DNA of 64,000 bases from Pseudomonas sp. PD9R (lineage in GTDB: Bacteria; Pseudomonadota; Gammaproteobacteria; Pseudomonadales; Pseudomonadaceae), in NCBI RefSeq assembly GCF_019200975.1, contig NZ_JAHTMR010000004.1, positions 1 to 64,000 on the forward strand, read 5' to 3'. A program made the position numbers and the translations under genes. The notes beneath the pieces were generated by a model. It worked only from the letters and a program-made list of their open reading frames with translations. It was not told the DNA's origin and did no database searches. This document shows, piece after piece, positions 26,013 to 35,289 of the stretch; the stretch's first letter is position 1; each line of letters starts with the position of its first letter.

Positions 26013-27356
26013 ATGCCGTCGCTTTTCAAACGCTCTCTGCTGCCCAAACTGCGCAGTTTTCCGCTGACCGCCGATGCCGTCACCATCCTTTCTGGCGCTG
26101 CCGAGTTCCGCCGTTGCCTGCTGGAAAAAATCGCCAGCGCTACCCAGCGTATCTATATCGTTGCGCTGTACCTGCAACAGGACGAGGCCGGCCAGGAAAT
26201 TCTCGATGCCTTGCACGCCGCCAAACTGGCGCGTCCGGAACTGGATGTGGTGGTAGTCGTTGACTGGTTGCGTGCCCAGCGCGGTTTGATCGGTGCTGGC
26301 AAGCAGCCGGGCAACTCGGCCTGGTATCAGGAAATGACCCGCACCCACGCAAGCGAAGTGCCGGTTTACGGCGTGCCGGTGCAGACCCGCGAACTGTTCG
26401 GCGTCCTGCATTTGAAGGGCTTCGTAATCGATGACTGCGTGATCTACAGCGGTGCGAGCCTGAACAACGTCTACCTGCACAAGTTCGACAAATACCGCTA
26501 CGACCGTTATCACTTGCTACAGAACCGTGCCCTGGCCGATTCGATGCAACACTTGGTGCAGCACGGTCTGGTCGCCTCCAAAGCGGTGCATCGTCTTGAC
26601 CTGCCGAACCTGCCGACCACCCGCAGCTTGCGCAACGACATCGGTGACCTGCGCAGCCGTCTCAAGCATGCGGCGTACGACACCACCCAAGGCAGCACGG
26701 ACAAAAACATTCTGTCGGTCAGTCCCTTGCTTGGCGTCGGCAAGAACAACCCGTTGAGCCGGGTGATTGGCGAGTTGATCGCCGGCGCCCAGCACCAACT
26801 GACTATCTGCACGCCGTACTTCAACCTTCCCTTGGCCGTGACCCGGGAAATCAATCGGGCACTGGCGCGGGGTGTGAAAATCGACATTGTGGTGGGCGAC
26901 AAGACCGCCAACGATTTCTACATCCCATCAAGCGAGCCGTTTAAGGTGATTGCGGCGCTGCCGTATCTTTATGAAATCAGCCTGCGCCGGTTCGCCAAAC
27001 GTCATCAACGCAACATCGACAGCGGGCAGTTGAACCTGCACCTGTGGAAGGACGGCGATAACACCTACCACCTCAAAGGCATGTGGATCGATCAGCGCTA
27101 CACCTTGCTGACCGGCAACAACCTCAATCCGCGGGCATTCCGCCTCGATCTGGAAAACGCCTTGTTGATCGATGATCCCAAAGGCGAGTTGCTGGAACCG
27201 CGTCGCACGGAACTGGCCGAGATTTTCCAGCATACCCGGCGCATTGAGCGTTATCAGGACCTCGAAACCTTGCTTGAATATCCTGCCGCTGTTGCCAAAT
27301 TTCTCAAGCGCGTCAGCCGCGTGCGCATCGAGCGTTTGCTTTACCGGATTCTGTAA
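26013..27356 (+). CDS. pssA: CDP-diacylglycerol--serine O-phosphatidyltransferase PssA
   Basis: Phosphatidylserine synthase of the phospholipase D type, 447 residues; makes phosphatidylserine, the precursor of phosphatidylethanolamine. Two HKD motifs: HLKGFVID with His at 133 and HLKGMWID with His at 353, the latter followed by TGNNLNPRAFRLD. It has no membrane helix and should act as a peripheral membrane protein, as in E. coli. Stands alone, with a REP pair before it and an unassigned gap after it. Confidence 0.93.
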   Translation: MPSLFKRSLLPKLRSFPLTADAVTILSGAAEFRRCLLEKIASATQRIYIVALYLQQDEAGQEILDALHAAKLARPELDVVVVVDWLRAQRGLIGAGKQPGNSAWYQEMTRTHASEVPVYGVPVQTRELFGVLHLKGFVIDDCVIYSGASLNNVYLHKFDKYRYDRYHLLQNRALADSMQHLVQHGLVASKAVHRLDLPNLPTTRSLRNDIGDLRSRLKHAAYDTTQGSTDKNILSVSPLLGVGKNNPLSRVIGELIAGAQHQLTICTPYFNLPLAVTREINRALARGVKIDIVVGDKTANDFYIPSSEPFKVIAALPYLYEISLRRFAKRHQRNIDSGQLNLHLWKDGDNTYHLKGMWIDQRYTLLTGNNLNPRAFRLDLENALLIDDPKGELLEPRRTELAEIFQHTRRIERYQDLETLLEYPAAVAKFLKRVSRVRIERLLYRIL

Positions 27357-27788
27357 GGCGTACGCGCCGTTGCGAGTCAAAAGACCCCGGGTGAAGACTC
27401 ATCCAGGGTAGAGCGTTTTTTAGTAGTTCCTTTGAAGTGTGCCGAATAGGCTGGGTTCGAGCACACTCTCAAAAGGAATTCAGATTGACACTTCACGCGC
27501 TCTCGACAACCACCCCGGGTTCCGTCTCACAACCTTTTCCAGTCCAGACGCCTGCAGCCCAAAGCCGGTTATCGACGCCTTGGGTGATGACGGACTCGCC
27601 GTACAACCGTTGAGTACAGGCGCACCCATGCCGACCAATTGCTCCACGCTGCACACGATTGGAAGATAGCGATGAACCAGTTTGCGATTCTCTACGGAGA
27701 CCGATCTACCAGGCCGAGCTGGTAGAACAACGGCCTGCCTGACGGCAGGCCTCAATCAGCCCGAACAAAAAAACTGATACTCCCAGCG
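27357..27788. other. Intergenic gap with structured sequence, no assignable gene
   Basis: This 432-base gap holds an imperfect 52-nt hairpin (27427-27478), a perfect 8-bp GC-rich stem-loop at 27732-27751 (GGCCTGCC, loop TGAC, GGCAGGCC) and several weak ORFs. One, TTG 27485 to 27613 (42 codons, AAGGA seven bases upstream), and another of 76 codons at 27439-27669 in a different frame have no recognisable family. It may be a small RNA locus or remnant of a lost gene. Confidence 0.4.
27427..27478. other. Long imperfect hairpin with three single-base bulges
   Basis: The left arm (27427-27446) and right arm (27456-27478) pair over about 20 bp: TTCC TTTGA AGTGTGC CGAA against the inverse of TTCGAGCACACTCTCAAAAGGAA. 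Each mismatch is a single extra base on the right arm. The loop is nine bases. It is not followed by a T-run, so it is not a standard terminator of pssA. Confidence 0.55.
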
Positions 27789-28613
27789 TTAGTTCAAACC
27801 CAATTTCCCACGCAACGTCGACAAGTCCTCAGCCAAAGTATTCACCGGGCCTACCAGTGCCTTGCGGTCGTTTTCCTTCACTTTGTCATAGGTCTCGAAA
27901 CCGCCATCCTTGGTTTTGTACTTGGCCAGGACTTTGTCCACGGTTGCAAAGTTCTTGTCGACTTTGGCCACGAACGCAGCGTCTTGCTTCTCGATCTGCG
28001 GACGGAACAGGTCGACGATTTTCTTCGCGCCGTCGATGTTGCCCTGGAAGTCATAGAGGTCAGTGTGGCTGTAGCGATCTTCTTCGCCGGCGATCTTGGT
28101 CGCGGCGACTTCTTCAAGCAGTGCAGCGGCACCACCGACGACCTTTTCCGGTGGGAAGGTCAGGCCGGCGACGCGGGTTTGCAGGTCTTTGACGTTATTG
28201 TTCAGGCCATCGGCCAGCTCGCCCAGACCCTGGGTGCTTTTTTCCGTAAACAGCGTGTACTCGATGCGATGGAAACCGGTGAAGTCTGCGGCTTTCACGC
28301 CTTTTTCGTGGTCGTCGACGCGCGAGTCGATGGACGCGTCGAGGTCGCTGAACAGCTCGGCGATCGGCTCAATCGATTCGTAGTAAACGCGGGTTGGCGC
28401 GTAGAGTTTTTTCGCCGTGGCCAGGTCACCTTTTTTCACCGCATCGGTGAACTGCTGGGTGTGGCTGGCCAGTTCGTCCAGTTGTTCGTTGACGTAGATC
28501 TTGTAGTCCGAGACCGGTCCCACCAGATCCATCGGCGCTGTCGCAGCAAAAGCCGAAAGCGGGGTGTTGAGCAAGCCTAGGGTCAGCAGTAACGCGAGTG
28601 GCGACTTTTTCAT
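27789..28613 (-). CDS. Imelysin-family iron uptake protein (EfeM/EfeO-like)
   Basis: Periplasmic protein of 274 residues with a Sec signal peptide (MKKSPLALLLTLGLLNTPLSAFA). It is a single imelysin/M75 domain with the HxxE motif in GFHRIEYTLF and the conserved EDRYSHTDLYDFQGN. Unlike EfeO it has no cupredoxin domain and so resembles EfeM. It ends the efe operon, 24 bases after efeB. It should bind iron for delivery to EfeU; its division of labour with EfeO is not known. Confidence 0.88.
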   Translation of the reverse strand: MKKSPLALLLTLGLLNTPLSAFAATAPMDLVGPVSDYKIYVNEQLDELASHTQQFTDAVKKGDLATAKKLYAPTRVYYESIEPIAELFSDLDASIDSRVDDHEKGVKAADFTGFHRIEYTLFTEKSTQGLGELADGLNNNVKDLQTRVAGLTFPPEKVVGGAAALLEEVAATKIAGEEDRYSHTDLYDFQGNIDGAKKIVDLFRPQIEKQDAAFVAKVDKNFATVDKVLAKYKTKDGGFETYDKVKENDRKALVGPVNTLAEDLSTLRGKLGLN

Positions 28614-28637
28614 GGGACGGTTCCGTGTTGGAGTGGG

Positions 28638-29936
28638 TTATGTGGTTGTTGTTGGTTGTGTGGCGTTGAGCAGCGAGCGACCGATGAAATCCTTGTCGCC
28701 AGTAACACCCGGCAAGGTGAAGAAATAACCGCCGCCGACCGGCTTGAGGTATTCCTCCAATGGCTCGCCGTTGAGTCGGGTTTGCACGGTGATGAAGCCT
28801 TTCTCCAGATCGGCCTGGTAGCAGATGAACAGCAGTCCCATCTCCAGCTGACCGTTCTTGTTCACCCCGTTGGAGTAGTTGAACGGTCGGCGCAGGATCA
28901 GGTTGGCCTGAGTGGCGGCGGTGCGCGGGTTCGCCAGGCGGATATGCGCGTCGAGTTTGGTCAGCTTGCCTTCCGGGTCCGTGGTGTAGTCCGGCACTTC
29001 GGTTTCATGCTGGCCGCCCATGGGCGCGCCGCTGCTTTTGACCCGACCGAGAATGCTTTCCTGTTCCTGCAGCGGCGTGCGGTCCCAGCGCTCGACGAAG
29101 TTGCGGATGATCCGCACCGCCTGATAGCTGCCGTTGGCCGCCCAGGCCGGTTCATCGTTGCCGGGTTGAACCCAGACGATGTTGTCCATGGTGTTGGCAT
29201 CGTTGGAGTTCGGGTTGGCCGATCCATCGCGAAAACCCAAAAAGTTGCGCGCGCTCTGCGCCGGGACTCCGGGTTTCGCCGGGGCCTGGGGCGGTACGCT
29301 GCCTTCTTGCTTCCAGCGCACCAGCAGCAAGTCCGGGAGGTTTTTCACGATGTCGCGCAGGGCGTGAATGTTGGTGTCGGTGGTGTTGGCGCAAAATTGC
29401 AGGCTGAGGTCGCCGTGGCAGCAATCGGGTTCCAGCGCATCGTTGGGAAAACCGACCATACGGATCAGCCGTTTGGGCTTGGCGCCTTCCAGACCAAAAC
29501 GCTCATCGAACAGTGAGGCGCCGACGGAGACGGTGATGGTCAGGTTATCCGGTGTCACCACTGGCCCGAGAATGCCCGAATCCACCGGTGGCAGTTTCGG
29601 ATCGACCTGCGTGACTGGGCCGCCTTCCATCAAGAACGCGATGCGCTTGTTGAGGGTACGGAACAGTCGTTCCAGGTCTTCGCGATCGCTGGCCAGCACA
29701 TCAAACGAGACCAGCATGCCGGACGCCGGGCGCGGGGTGACAATACCGGTCTGGTGCGTGCCGTGGAACGCGTGGCGGTCTTCGGTGCGGTCGCTGCTTG
29801 GCGCCTCGGTCACCTGCGCGGGGCTGGCGGCCATGGCCGGGCAGCTCAGCGCCGAGCCGGCGAGGGCGACACCGGCGGCGCCCATGCCCATCAAGACCCG
29901 GCGACGCTGGAGATTGAATTGCTCTGAATCGTTCAT
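28638..29936 (-). CDS. efeB: Deferrochelatase/peroxidase EfeB
   Basis: Dyp-type haem peroxidase of 432 residues in the efe iron uptake system. The twin-arginine signal LQRRRVLMGMGAAGVAL shows that it is exported folded with its haem. The family GxxDG motif is GFRDGSANPN at about 231-240. In EfeUOB it is thought to oxidise ferrous iron for uptake or to extract iron from haem. It follows efeO by 18 bases. Confidence 0.93.
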   Translation of the reverse strand: MNDSEQFNLQRRRVLMGMGAAGVALAGSALSCPAMAASPAQVTEAPSSDRTEDRHAFHGTHQTGIVTPRPASGMLVSFDVLASDREDLERLFRTLNKRIAFLMEGGPVTQVDPKLPPVDSGILGPVVTPDNLTITVSVGASLFDERFGLEGAKPKRLIRMVGFPNDALEPDCCHGDLSLQFCANTTDTNIHALRDIVKNLPDLLLVRWKQEGSVPPQAPAKPGVPAQSARNFLGFRDGSANPNSNDANTMDNIVWVQPGNDEPAWAANGSYQAVRIIRNFVERWDRTPLQEQESILGRVKSSGAPMGGQHETEVPDYTTDPEGKLTKLDAHIRLANPRTAATQANLILRRPFNYSNGVNKNGQLEMGLLFICYQADLEKGFITVQTRLNGEPLEEYLKPVGGGYFFTLPGVTGDKDFIGRSLLNATQPTTTT

Positions 29937-29954
29937 CTAAAAGTCGTCTTCTGC

Positions 29955-31154
29955 TTACAGGCCGGAAAGGCCAAGGGCGGGATCGATTCCATCGAGTGCA
30001 GCGGCCAGTGCCTTGGCCTTGTCGGCAATCTGTTTGCGTTGCTCGGCGCTGATACTGTCGTAGCTGGCGTAACCCTCCTTGAGCTTGAAGCCGTTGAGCT
30101 CGGCCTCGAAGGCGCTGAGCGCGCTGTCGATCTTCGGCAGCAAATCGGCGGCAGATTTGACCAGCAAGGGGCGCAGCAGCACGACAACTTTGTGTGCGGC
30201 GTCGAGGTTGGCGGCGAAGCCGTTCAGGTCGGTGTGGCTGTAGCGTTCTTCTTCGCCACTGCTGGCGCGGACATCGGCGATGCTGTTGAGGTTGCGCACG
30301 ACGATGCTGACCAGTTGCTCCGGTGGCAGCGACTGTGCCAACAGCTGTTGTTTGAGGGTGGTGACATCGACGACCAGCCGTTGGGCCACCGGCACCATGC
30401 CGTCGAGGTTGCGTTGCTGGAACAGCGCAAATTCAAGGCGATGGAAGCCGACGAAGCTCGGGTCCTGTTCGCGTTTTTCGAAATAGTCGGCGCGGGCGTT
30501 GATGCCGTTGTCCAGCTCGGCCAGGCGCTGGGCAGCCGGTGCGATTCGTTGATAAGCGGCGCGAGCCGGGGCGTACAAGGCTTGGGCCTGGCCCAGGTCA
30601 CCGGCGTCGATCGCTTGTTCAAGCGCCGTAACGGCCTTGATCAGCGCGTTGCCCTGGCTGCTCAGGTACACACGAAACTCCGACAACGGCCCGACAAACG
30701 CGACCATCGAAGGCTTGGCCTTGGCAGCCGCGTCGGACGCCGCCGTCGGGGTGACGTGCAAGGAGCCGCGCGGGTTGCTCAGCAGGCCGCAGGTGATTGT
30801 GTAGTCGCCGGGCAACAGGTTGGCGTTGATCACTTGGCTCAAACCGGGTGCGATGTTTTCCCGTTCTTCGATCACCAATACGCCGTCGAGAATTTCCCAT
30901 TCCACGGCACGGTCGGAGCGATTGACGATACGGAAACTGGCGCGACCGGCCGGGACTGTCAGCGCATTCGGCTCGCAGCTGTGTGGGTGGATGGTCACCA
31001 GCACTTCGTCGTGGTTGGCCAGACGCTTGGCCGCCGCCATTTTCGAGGCGTAGTAGAACAGGCCGCCGGCGGCGATCATCACGATCACCGAACCGGCCAC
31101 CGCCCAGCGCAAGGCGCGGGGAGGGGAAGCCTGGGGTGGGGCTTGATTTGGCAT
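29955..31154 (-). CDS. efeO: Iron uptake protein EfeO
   Basis: Periplasmic protein of 399 residues anchored by an uncleaved N-terminal helix (about 15-37). A cupredoxin-like domain at about 45-135 carries the potential metal ligands IHPHSCEPN; the imelysin/M75 domain follows with GFHRLEFALF and EERYSHTDLNGF. ATG 31154 is preferred; the longer reading adds 32 residues translated from a REP element. Middle gene of efeUOB, between the permease and the peroxidase. Confidence 0.93.
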   Translation of the reverse strand: MPNQAPPQASPPRALRWAVAGSVIVMIAAGGLFYYASKMAAAKRLANHDEVLVTIHPHSCEPNALTVPAGRASFRIVNRSDRAVEWEILDGVLVIEERENIAPGLSQVINANLLPGDYTITCGLLSNPRGSLHVTPTAASDAAAKAKPSMVAFVGPLSEFRVYLSSQGNALIKAVTALEQAIDAGDLGQAQALYAPARAAYQRIAPAAQRLAELDNGINARADYFEKREQDPSFVGFHRLEFALFQQRNLDGMVPVAQRLVVDVTTLKQQLLAQSLPPEQLVSIVVRNLNSIADVRASSGEEERYSHTDLNGFAANLDAAHKVVVLLRPLLVKSAADLLPKIDSALSAFEAELNGFKLKEGYASYDSISAEQRKQIADKAKALAAALDGIDPALGLSGL

Positions 31155-31209
31155 GGTTGCCCTTACTGACTGGAAATTACCGCTGAGAAATTTCAACGCC
31201 CATGCCCCC

Positions 31210-31310
31210 TGTAGGAGCGAGTTTGCTCGCGAAAAAACCGAGAGCGCCACAGGGTTTCAGGCATGCAGCGTCATCGTTAACGATCATCGCGAGCAAGCTC
31301 GCTCCTACCA
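31210..31310. repeat. REP inverted doublet overlapping efeU 3' end
   Basis: tgtaggagcgagtttgctcg and inverse gcgagcaagctcgctcctac with about 55 bases between them. It resembles family B but has a distinct core. The right copy (31287-31310) is inside the efeU reading frame; the left copy lies in the 122-base efeU-efeO gap. Confidence 0.85.
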
Positions 31311-32116
31311 GGGGGTGGGGCCGGGAGAAAGAACATCACCAGCGCCACCAGCAGATAAATCAGATAAGCGCCGAGGGTGCTGACGGTTGGCGCGTCCTGA
31401 TATCCGAACATGCCGGCCAGCACCGAGCCCAGCGGGCCGTCCATCGGCAACGTCGCGCTGAGGTCGAAGAGTACGGTTTGCAGGTGGTTCCAGAGCCCGG
31501 CTTCATGCAGTGCTTGCACGGAGTTGGAAAGGATTCCGGCGGCCACCACGAGAATGAACAGACCGGTCCAGCGAAAGAACGCGCCGAGGTTCAGGCGCAT
31601 GCTGCCGGTGTAGATCAGGAAACCGATGATGATTGCCAGGATCAGGCCGAGCAGGGCGCCGATCGGGGCGGCCGGGCCCTCGCTTTGCTGGAACACCGCG
31701 AGCAGGAAAAACACCGTTTCCAGGCCTTCACGGGCCACGGCGAAAAACACCATGGCAATCAGCGCGGTCACTTGATGCTTGGAGCCCGTCAGCGCGTGAT
31801 CGAGAGAGACGTGCAGCGAATGCTTGATCGAACGCGCGACTTTGCGCATCCAGAACACCATGGAGCTGAGAATGCAGACGGCCACCAGGCCGACCACGCC
31901 TTCAAACAGTTCCTGTTGTTTCTGCGGAAATTCGGCACTGACCAGCTCAAGACCGCCGCCCACCAGCAGGGCGAGGGCAGCCGCGAGGAACACGCCGATC
32001 CAGACGGCGGGCATCCACTGGCCGCGGCCGGTCTGTTTGAGGTAGCTGGCGATGATGCCAACGATCAACGCGGCTTCGATGCCTTCGCGCAGCATGATCA
32101 GAAAAGGAACGAGCAT
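31277..32116 (-). CDS. efeU: Ferrous/ferric iron permease EfeU (FTR1)
   Basis: Inner-membrane iron permease of 279 residues with seven predicted helices. Both FTR1 REGxE motifs are intact: REGIEA at about 10-15 and REGLET near residue 128, in helices 1 and 4. The C-terminus PPPGRSELARDDR is REP-encoded. First gene of efeU-efeO-efeB-imelysin, with a Fur-box-like site 40-58 bases upstream. In some bacteria this operon responds to low iron and low pH. Confidence 0.93.
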   Translation of the reverse strand: MLVPFLIMLREGIEAALIVGIIASYLKQTGRGQWMPAVWIGVFLAAALALLVGGGLELVSAEFPQKQQELFEGVVGLVAVCILSSMVFWMRKVARSIKHSLHVSLDHALTGSKHQVTALIAMVFFAVAREGLETVFFLLAVFQQSEGPAAPIGALLGLILAIIIGFLIYTGSMRLNLGAFFRWTGLFILVVAAGILSNSVQALHEAGLWNHLQTVLFDLSATLPMDGPLGSVLAGMFGYQDAPTVSTLGAYLIYLLVALVMFFLPAPPPGRSELARDDR

Positions 32117-32155
32117 TCAGCACCGTGACGGGATAGATAGGGTGCTAATTTGTAA

Positions 32156-32174
32156 CATAATGACACTCATTCCC
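32156..32174. promoter_or_regulatory. Fur box-like site upstream of efeU
   Basis: CATAATGACACTCATTCCC matches 14 of 19 positions of the consensus GATAATGATAATCATTATC. It is 40-58 bases upstream of the efeU ATG, where a bound Fur would cover the promoter. Consistent with iron repression of the efe operon. Confidence 0.7.
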
Positions 32175-32216
32175 ATATGGGAGCGATTGACAATTACCTG
32201 AACGTAAGCTGAACAA

Positions 32217-32290
32217 ATCAAAAGATCGCAGCCTTCGGCAGCGCCTACACCGATCTCTGTAGCAGCTGCCGAAGGCTGCGATCTTTGATC
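32217..32290. repeat. REP family A inverted doublet
   Basis: gatcgcagccttcggcagcg and inverse between the divergent efeU and AraC genes. Confidence 0.86.
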
Positions 32291-32341
32291 CTGGCTGCGC
32301 TAATATGCCCACCACTCAAACAACAGGGCTCACCTCGCTCA

Positions 32342-33358
32342 ATGGCTGAAAAAGACACCATTTCCATTCAACTGGTGCGTGAAGCGCTGCTGCAAAGTTG
32401 CGCCCCGGGTGTTGCCACCGAAGAGGTGTTGAACAAGGTCGGCATCGATCCGGCTCTTCTGAACAGCAGTGATGCCCGGGTGCCGGCCAGCGATTACGCG
32501 CGGCTATGGCGTTTGTTGGCGCGACGCGGGGATGATGAGTTTTTCGGCATGGACCCGCGCAGGCTCAAGTCCGGCAGCCTGGCGTTCCTTTGTCGTTGCG
32601 CGATGGTCCAGCCGAGCCTGGCGGCGGGCCTCACCAGTGGCCTGGGTTTTCTGTCGTTGATGCTCGAACACATGCCCGCTGAGTTGGTTCGTCAGCAAAG
32701 CCTGGCAGAGATCGTATTGCTGGAGGACGGCAAGGACCCGCGCCGCGCCTTCACCTATTTCACTTACTGGATGATCGTGCACGGCGTGGCTTGCTGGCTG
32801 GCGGGGCGGCGGATTCCGATTCTGGCCATCGAACTGCGCTGTGCGCAGCCGGATTTTTGCGACGATTACCAGGTGATGTTTTCCGAAAACCTGCGTTTCG
32901 ACCGTCCGCGCACGCGGATGATCTTTTCCGCCGATTGCCTGGATGTGCCGATCAAGCGCAGCGCGGAAGAGCTCAAGCGCTTCCTGGCCCATGCGCCGGC
33001 AAACATTCTGGTGAAATACCGCGACCCGCAAAGTCTGGCCAGCCGGATCAAGCACGATCTGCGGCAACTGCCCGCCGAACAGTGGCCGGAAACCGAAGCC
33101 CTGGCGCAACAGCTGTGCATGTCGGCCTCGACCCTGCGCCGGCGTCTGGCCGAGGAAGGCCAGACCTATCAAGGGCTCAAGGACAGCGTGCGCAAGGAAC
33201 TGGCCATCGTCTGGCTGGCCGAACCGGCCATCAGCTTCGCCGAAATCGCCGCGCGGCTAGGGTTCGCCGATGCCAGTTCGTTCTACAAAGCCTTTCGCAA
33301 GTGGTCGGGCTCCAACCCGGGGCATTACCGCAGCCTGATCCTCAACGAATCACCCTGA
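32342..33358 (+). CDS. AraC-family regulator (Arabinose_bd type)
   Basis: Transcription regulator of 338 residues. The N-terminal ~200 residues are of the arabinose-binding AraC subtype (PF12625, as in OruR/ArgR-like regulators). The C-terminal helix-turn-helix pair includes EALAQQLCMSASTLRRRLAEEG and ISFAEIAARLGFADASSFYKAFRKWSGSNPG. ATG 32342 starts the family domain. It is 253 bases upstream of the isoleucine-degradation genes on the same strand and is the best candidate for their regulator. Confidence 0.9.
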   Translation: MAEKDTISIQLVREALLQSCAPGVATEEVLNKVGIDPALLNSSDARVPASDYARLWRLLARRGDDEFFGMDPRRLKSGSLAFLCRCAMVQPSLAAGLTSGLGFLSLMLEHMPAELVRQQSLAEIVLLEDGKDPRRAFTYFTYWMIVHGVACWLAGRRIPILAIELRCAQPDFCDDYQVMFSENLRFDRPRTRMIFSADCLDVPIKRSAEELKRFLAHAPANILVKYRDPQSLASRIKHDLRQLPAEQWPETEALAQQLCMSASTLRRRLAEEGQTYQGLKDSVRKELAIVWLAEPAISFAEIAARLGFADASSFYKAFRKWSGSNPGHYRSLILNESP

Positions 33359-33373
33359 CGAAACCCGACCTCC

Positions 33374-33469
33374 TGTAGGAGCTGCCGCAGGCTGCGATCA
33401 TTTGATTTTGATCTTTTCAGAATCGCCGAGAAGCAAGATCAAAAGACCGCAGCCTGCGGCAGCTCCAGG
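33374..33469. repeat. REP family A inverted doublet
   Basis: tgtaggagctgccgcaggct ... gaccgcagcctgcggcagct after the AraC regulator. The remaining 140 bases up to 33611 should hold the promoter of the acyl-CoA genes. Confidence 0.85.
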
Positions 33470-33611
33470 TAGAGGGCTGGTCATTGTTCTTGGCCAAACC
33501 AGTCAAACAACTTGATAACTTTGACCATTGCCCTGCAACCCGCGCAGAGCGAGTATTTCCCTGTTAGTTACGGTTCCCCCAACCTAATAAAAACACAGAG
33601 GGATTCTGGCA

Positions 33612-35276
33612 ATGCGCGATTACTTGTCTGCCACTTCACAGTTCAATTATCAGCACACCGTCGACGCCGCACTCGCGGGTGATCTGACGGCCGTCAATGC
33701 CTGCATCGAGTGTTGCGACCGGCATGCCTTGCCGGGTCGGATCGCGCTGTTCTGGGAAGGCCGCGATGGCTCCAGTGCGACTTACACCTTCAGTGACTTG
33801 CAAGACAAGGCCGCGCGTTTTGCCAATTTCCTCCTGGCCCAAGGTGTGCAAAAAGGCGACAAGGTCGCCGGTCTTTTGCCACGTAACATCGAATTACTCA
33901 TTACAGTCTTCGCCACCTGGCGCATCGGCGCGGTCTATCAGCCGCTGTTTACAGCCTTCGGGCCGAAAGCCATCGAGCATCGCCTGGGCTGCTCCGGGGC
34001 CAAAGTGGTGGTAACCGACGCAGTCAACCGCTCGAAACTCGTCGAAGTCGCCGACTGCCCGACCATCGTCACCGTCGCCGGCCCCAAGGGGCAGGGCATT
34101 GTTCGTGGTGATTACAGTTTCTGGGCCGAACTGGCCAACCATTCCCCGGCATGCGAACCGGTCATGCTGACCGGCGAAGACCCGTTCCTGCTGATGTTCA
34201 CTTCGGGCACCACCGGCCCGTCCAAAGCCTTGTCTGTGCCGCTAAAGGCCATCGTCGCCTTCCAGAGCTACACCCGTGATGCCGTGGATCTGCGCCCTGA
34301 AGACGCGTTCTGGAACGTTGCTGACCCAGGCTGGGCCTACGGCATTTATTTCGGTGTGACCGGGCCGATGTCCATGGGACACCCGATCACCTTTTACGAT
34401 GGCCCGTTTACCCTGGAAAGCACCTGCCGGGTGATCAACAAGTACGGGATCACCAACCTCACCGGCTCACCGACGGCCTATCGTCTGTTGATCGCCGGTG
34501 GCGACGAATTCTCCAAGTCGATCAAAGGCAAGTTGCGCATCGTCAGCAGCGCTGGCGAGCCACTGAACCCGGAAGTGATTCGCTGGTTCGCCGACAACCT
34601 CGGCGTGGTCATTCACGACCATTACGGCCAAACCGAACTGGGCATGGTGCTGTGCAATCACCATGGCCTGGAACATCCGATTCACATGGGTGCTGCCGGT
34701 TTCGCCTCGCCGGGCCATCGCATCGTGGTACTGGATGATGAATACAAGGAATTGGGCGTTGGCCAGCCAGGCATCCTCGCTATCGACCGGACCCAGTCGC
34801 CCATGTGCTGGTTCGCCGGTTACGAAGGCGCGCCGACCAAAGCCTTCGTCGGCGACTATTACCTCAGCGGCGATACCGTCGAATGGAACCCGGACGGCAG
34901 CATCAGCTTCGTCGGCCGTAGTGACGACGTGATCACCACCTCCGGTTACCGCGTGGGGCCGTTCGATGTCGAAAGCGCCTTGATCGAACACCCGGCCGTG
35001 GTGGAAGCGGCGGTGGTTGGCAAACCCGATCAGGAGCGCACCGAGCTGGTCAAAGCCTTTGTCGTGCTCAGCCCGCAATATCGCGCAGGGCCGGAACTGG
35101 GCGAAGAGTTGCGCCAACACGTACGCAAGCGTCTGGCAGCGCACTCATATCCCCGTGAAATCGAATTTGTCAGCGAGTTGCCGAAAACCCCAAGCGGCAA
35201 ATTGCAGCGCTTTATCTTGCGCAACCAGGAAATCGCCAAGGCTCAAGAGGCTGCGGCGAAGAACGTTTCAGCTTGA
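33612..35276 (+). CDS. Acyl-CoA synthetase (AMP-forming)
   Basis: Adenylate-forming enzyme of 554 residues of the acetyl/medium-chain acyl-CoA synthetase branch. The P-loop-like motif is [11 protein letters not shown] at about 197-207. Later come YGQTELG and [15 protein letters not shown]; the C-terminal catalytic lysine is in [10 protein letters not shown] at about 526. Probably activates a short or branched carboxylic acid. First gene of an operon with SDR and thiolase genes 13 and 12 bases downstream, which suggests 2-methylbutyrate or a related acid as substrate. Confidence 0.9.
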   Translation: MRDYLSATSQFNYQHTVDAALAGDLTAVNACIECCDRHALPGRIALFWEGRDGSSATYTFSDLQDKAARFANFLLAQGVQKGDKVAGLLPRNIELLITVFATWRIGAVYQPLFTAFGPKAIEHRLGCSGAKVVVTDAVNRSKLVEVADCPTIVTVAGPKGQGIVRGDYSFWAELANHSPACEPVMLTGEDPFLLMFTSGTTGPSKALSVPLKAIVAFQSYTRDAVDLRPEDAFWNVADPGWAYGIYFGVTGPMSMGHPITFYDGPFTLESTCRVINKYGITNLTGSPTAYRLLIAGGDEFSKSIKGKLRIVSSAGEPLNPEVIRWFADNLGVVIHDHYGQTELGMVLCNHHGLEHPIHMGAAGFASPGHRIVVLDDEYKELGVGQPGILAIDRTQSPMCWFAGYEGAPTKAFVGDYYLSGDTVEWNPDGSISFVGRSDDVITTSGYRVGPFDVESALIEHPAVVEAAVVGKPDQERTELVKAFVVLSPQYRAGPELGEELRQHVRKRLAAHSYPREIEFVSELPKTPSGKLQRFILRNQEIAKAQEAAAKNVSA

Positions 35277-35289
35277 ATCCAAGGAAACA

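Noticed and set aside
27480..27755. 91-codon minus-strand frame downstream of pssA
   Set aside because: No ribosome site, no family resemblance, and it overlaps other equally weak frames on the opposite strand.
31155..31250. Longer EfeO N-terminus starting upstream at 31250
   Set aside because: The extra residues are translated from a REP copy and the spacer; ATG 31154 directly precedes the membrane anchor.
35017..35289. Longer N-terminus for the SDR gene overlapping the acyl-CoA synthetase
   Set aside because: The added 91 residues are the synthetase read out of frame; ATGATG at 35290 with AAGGAA starts the Rossmann fold correctly.
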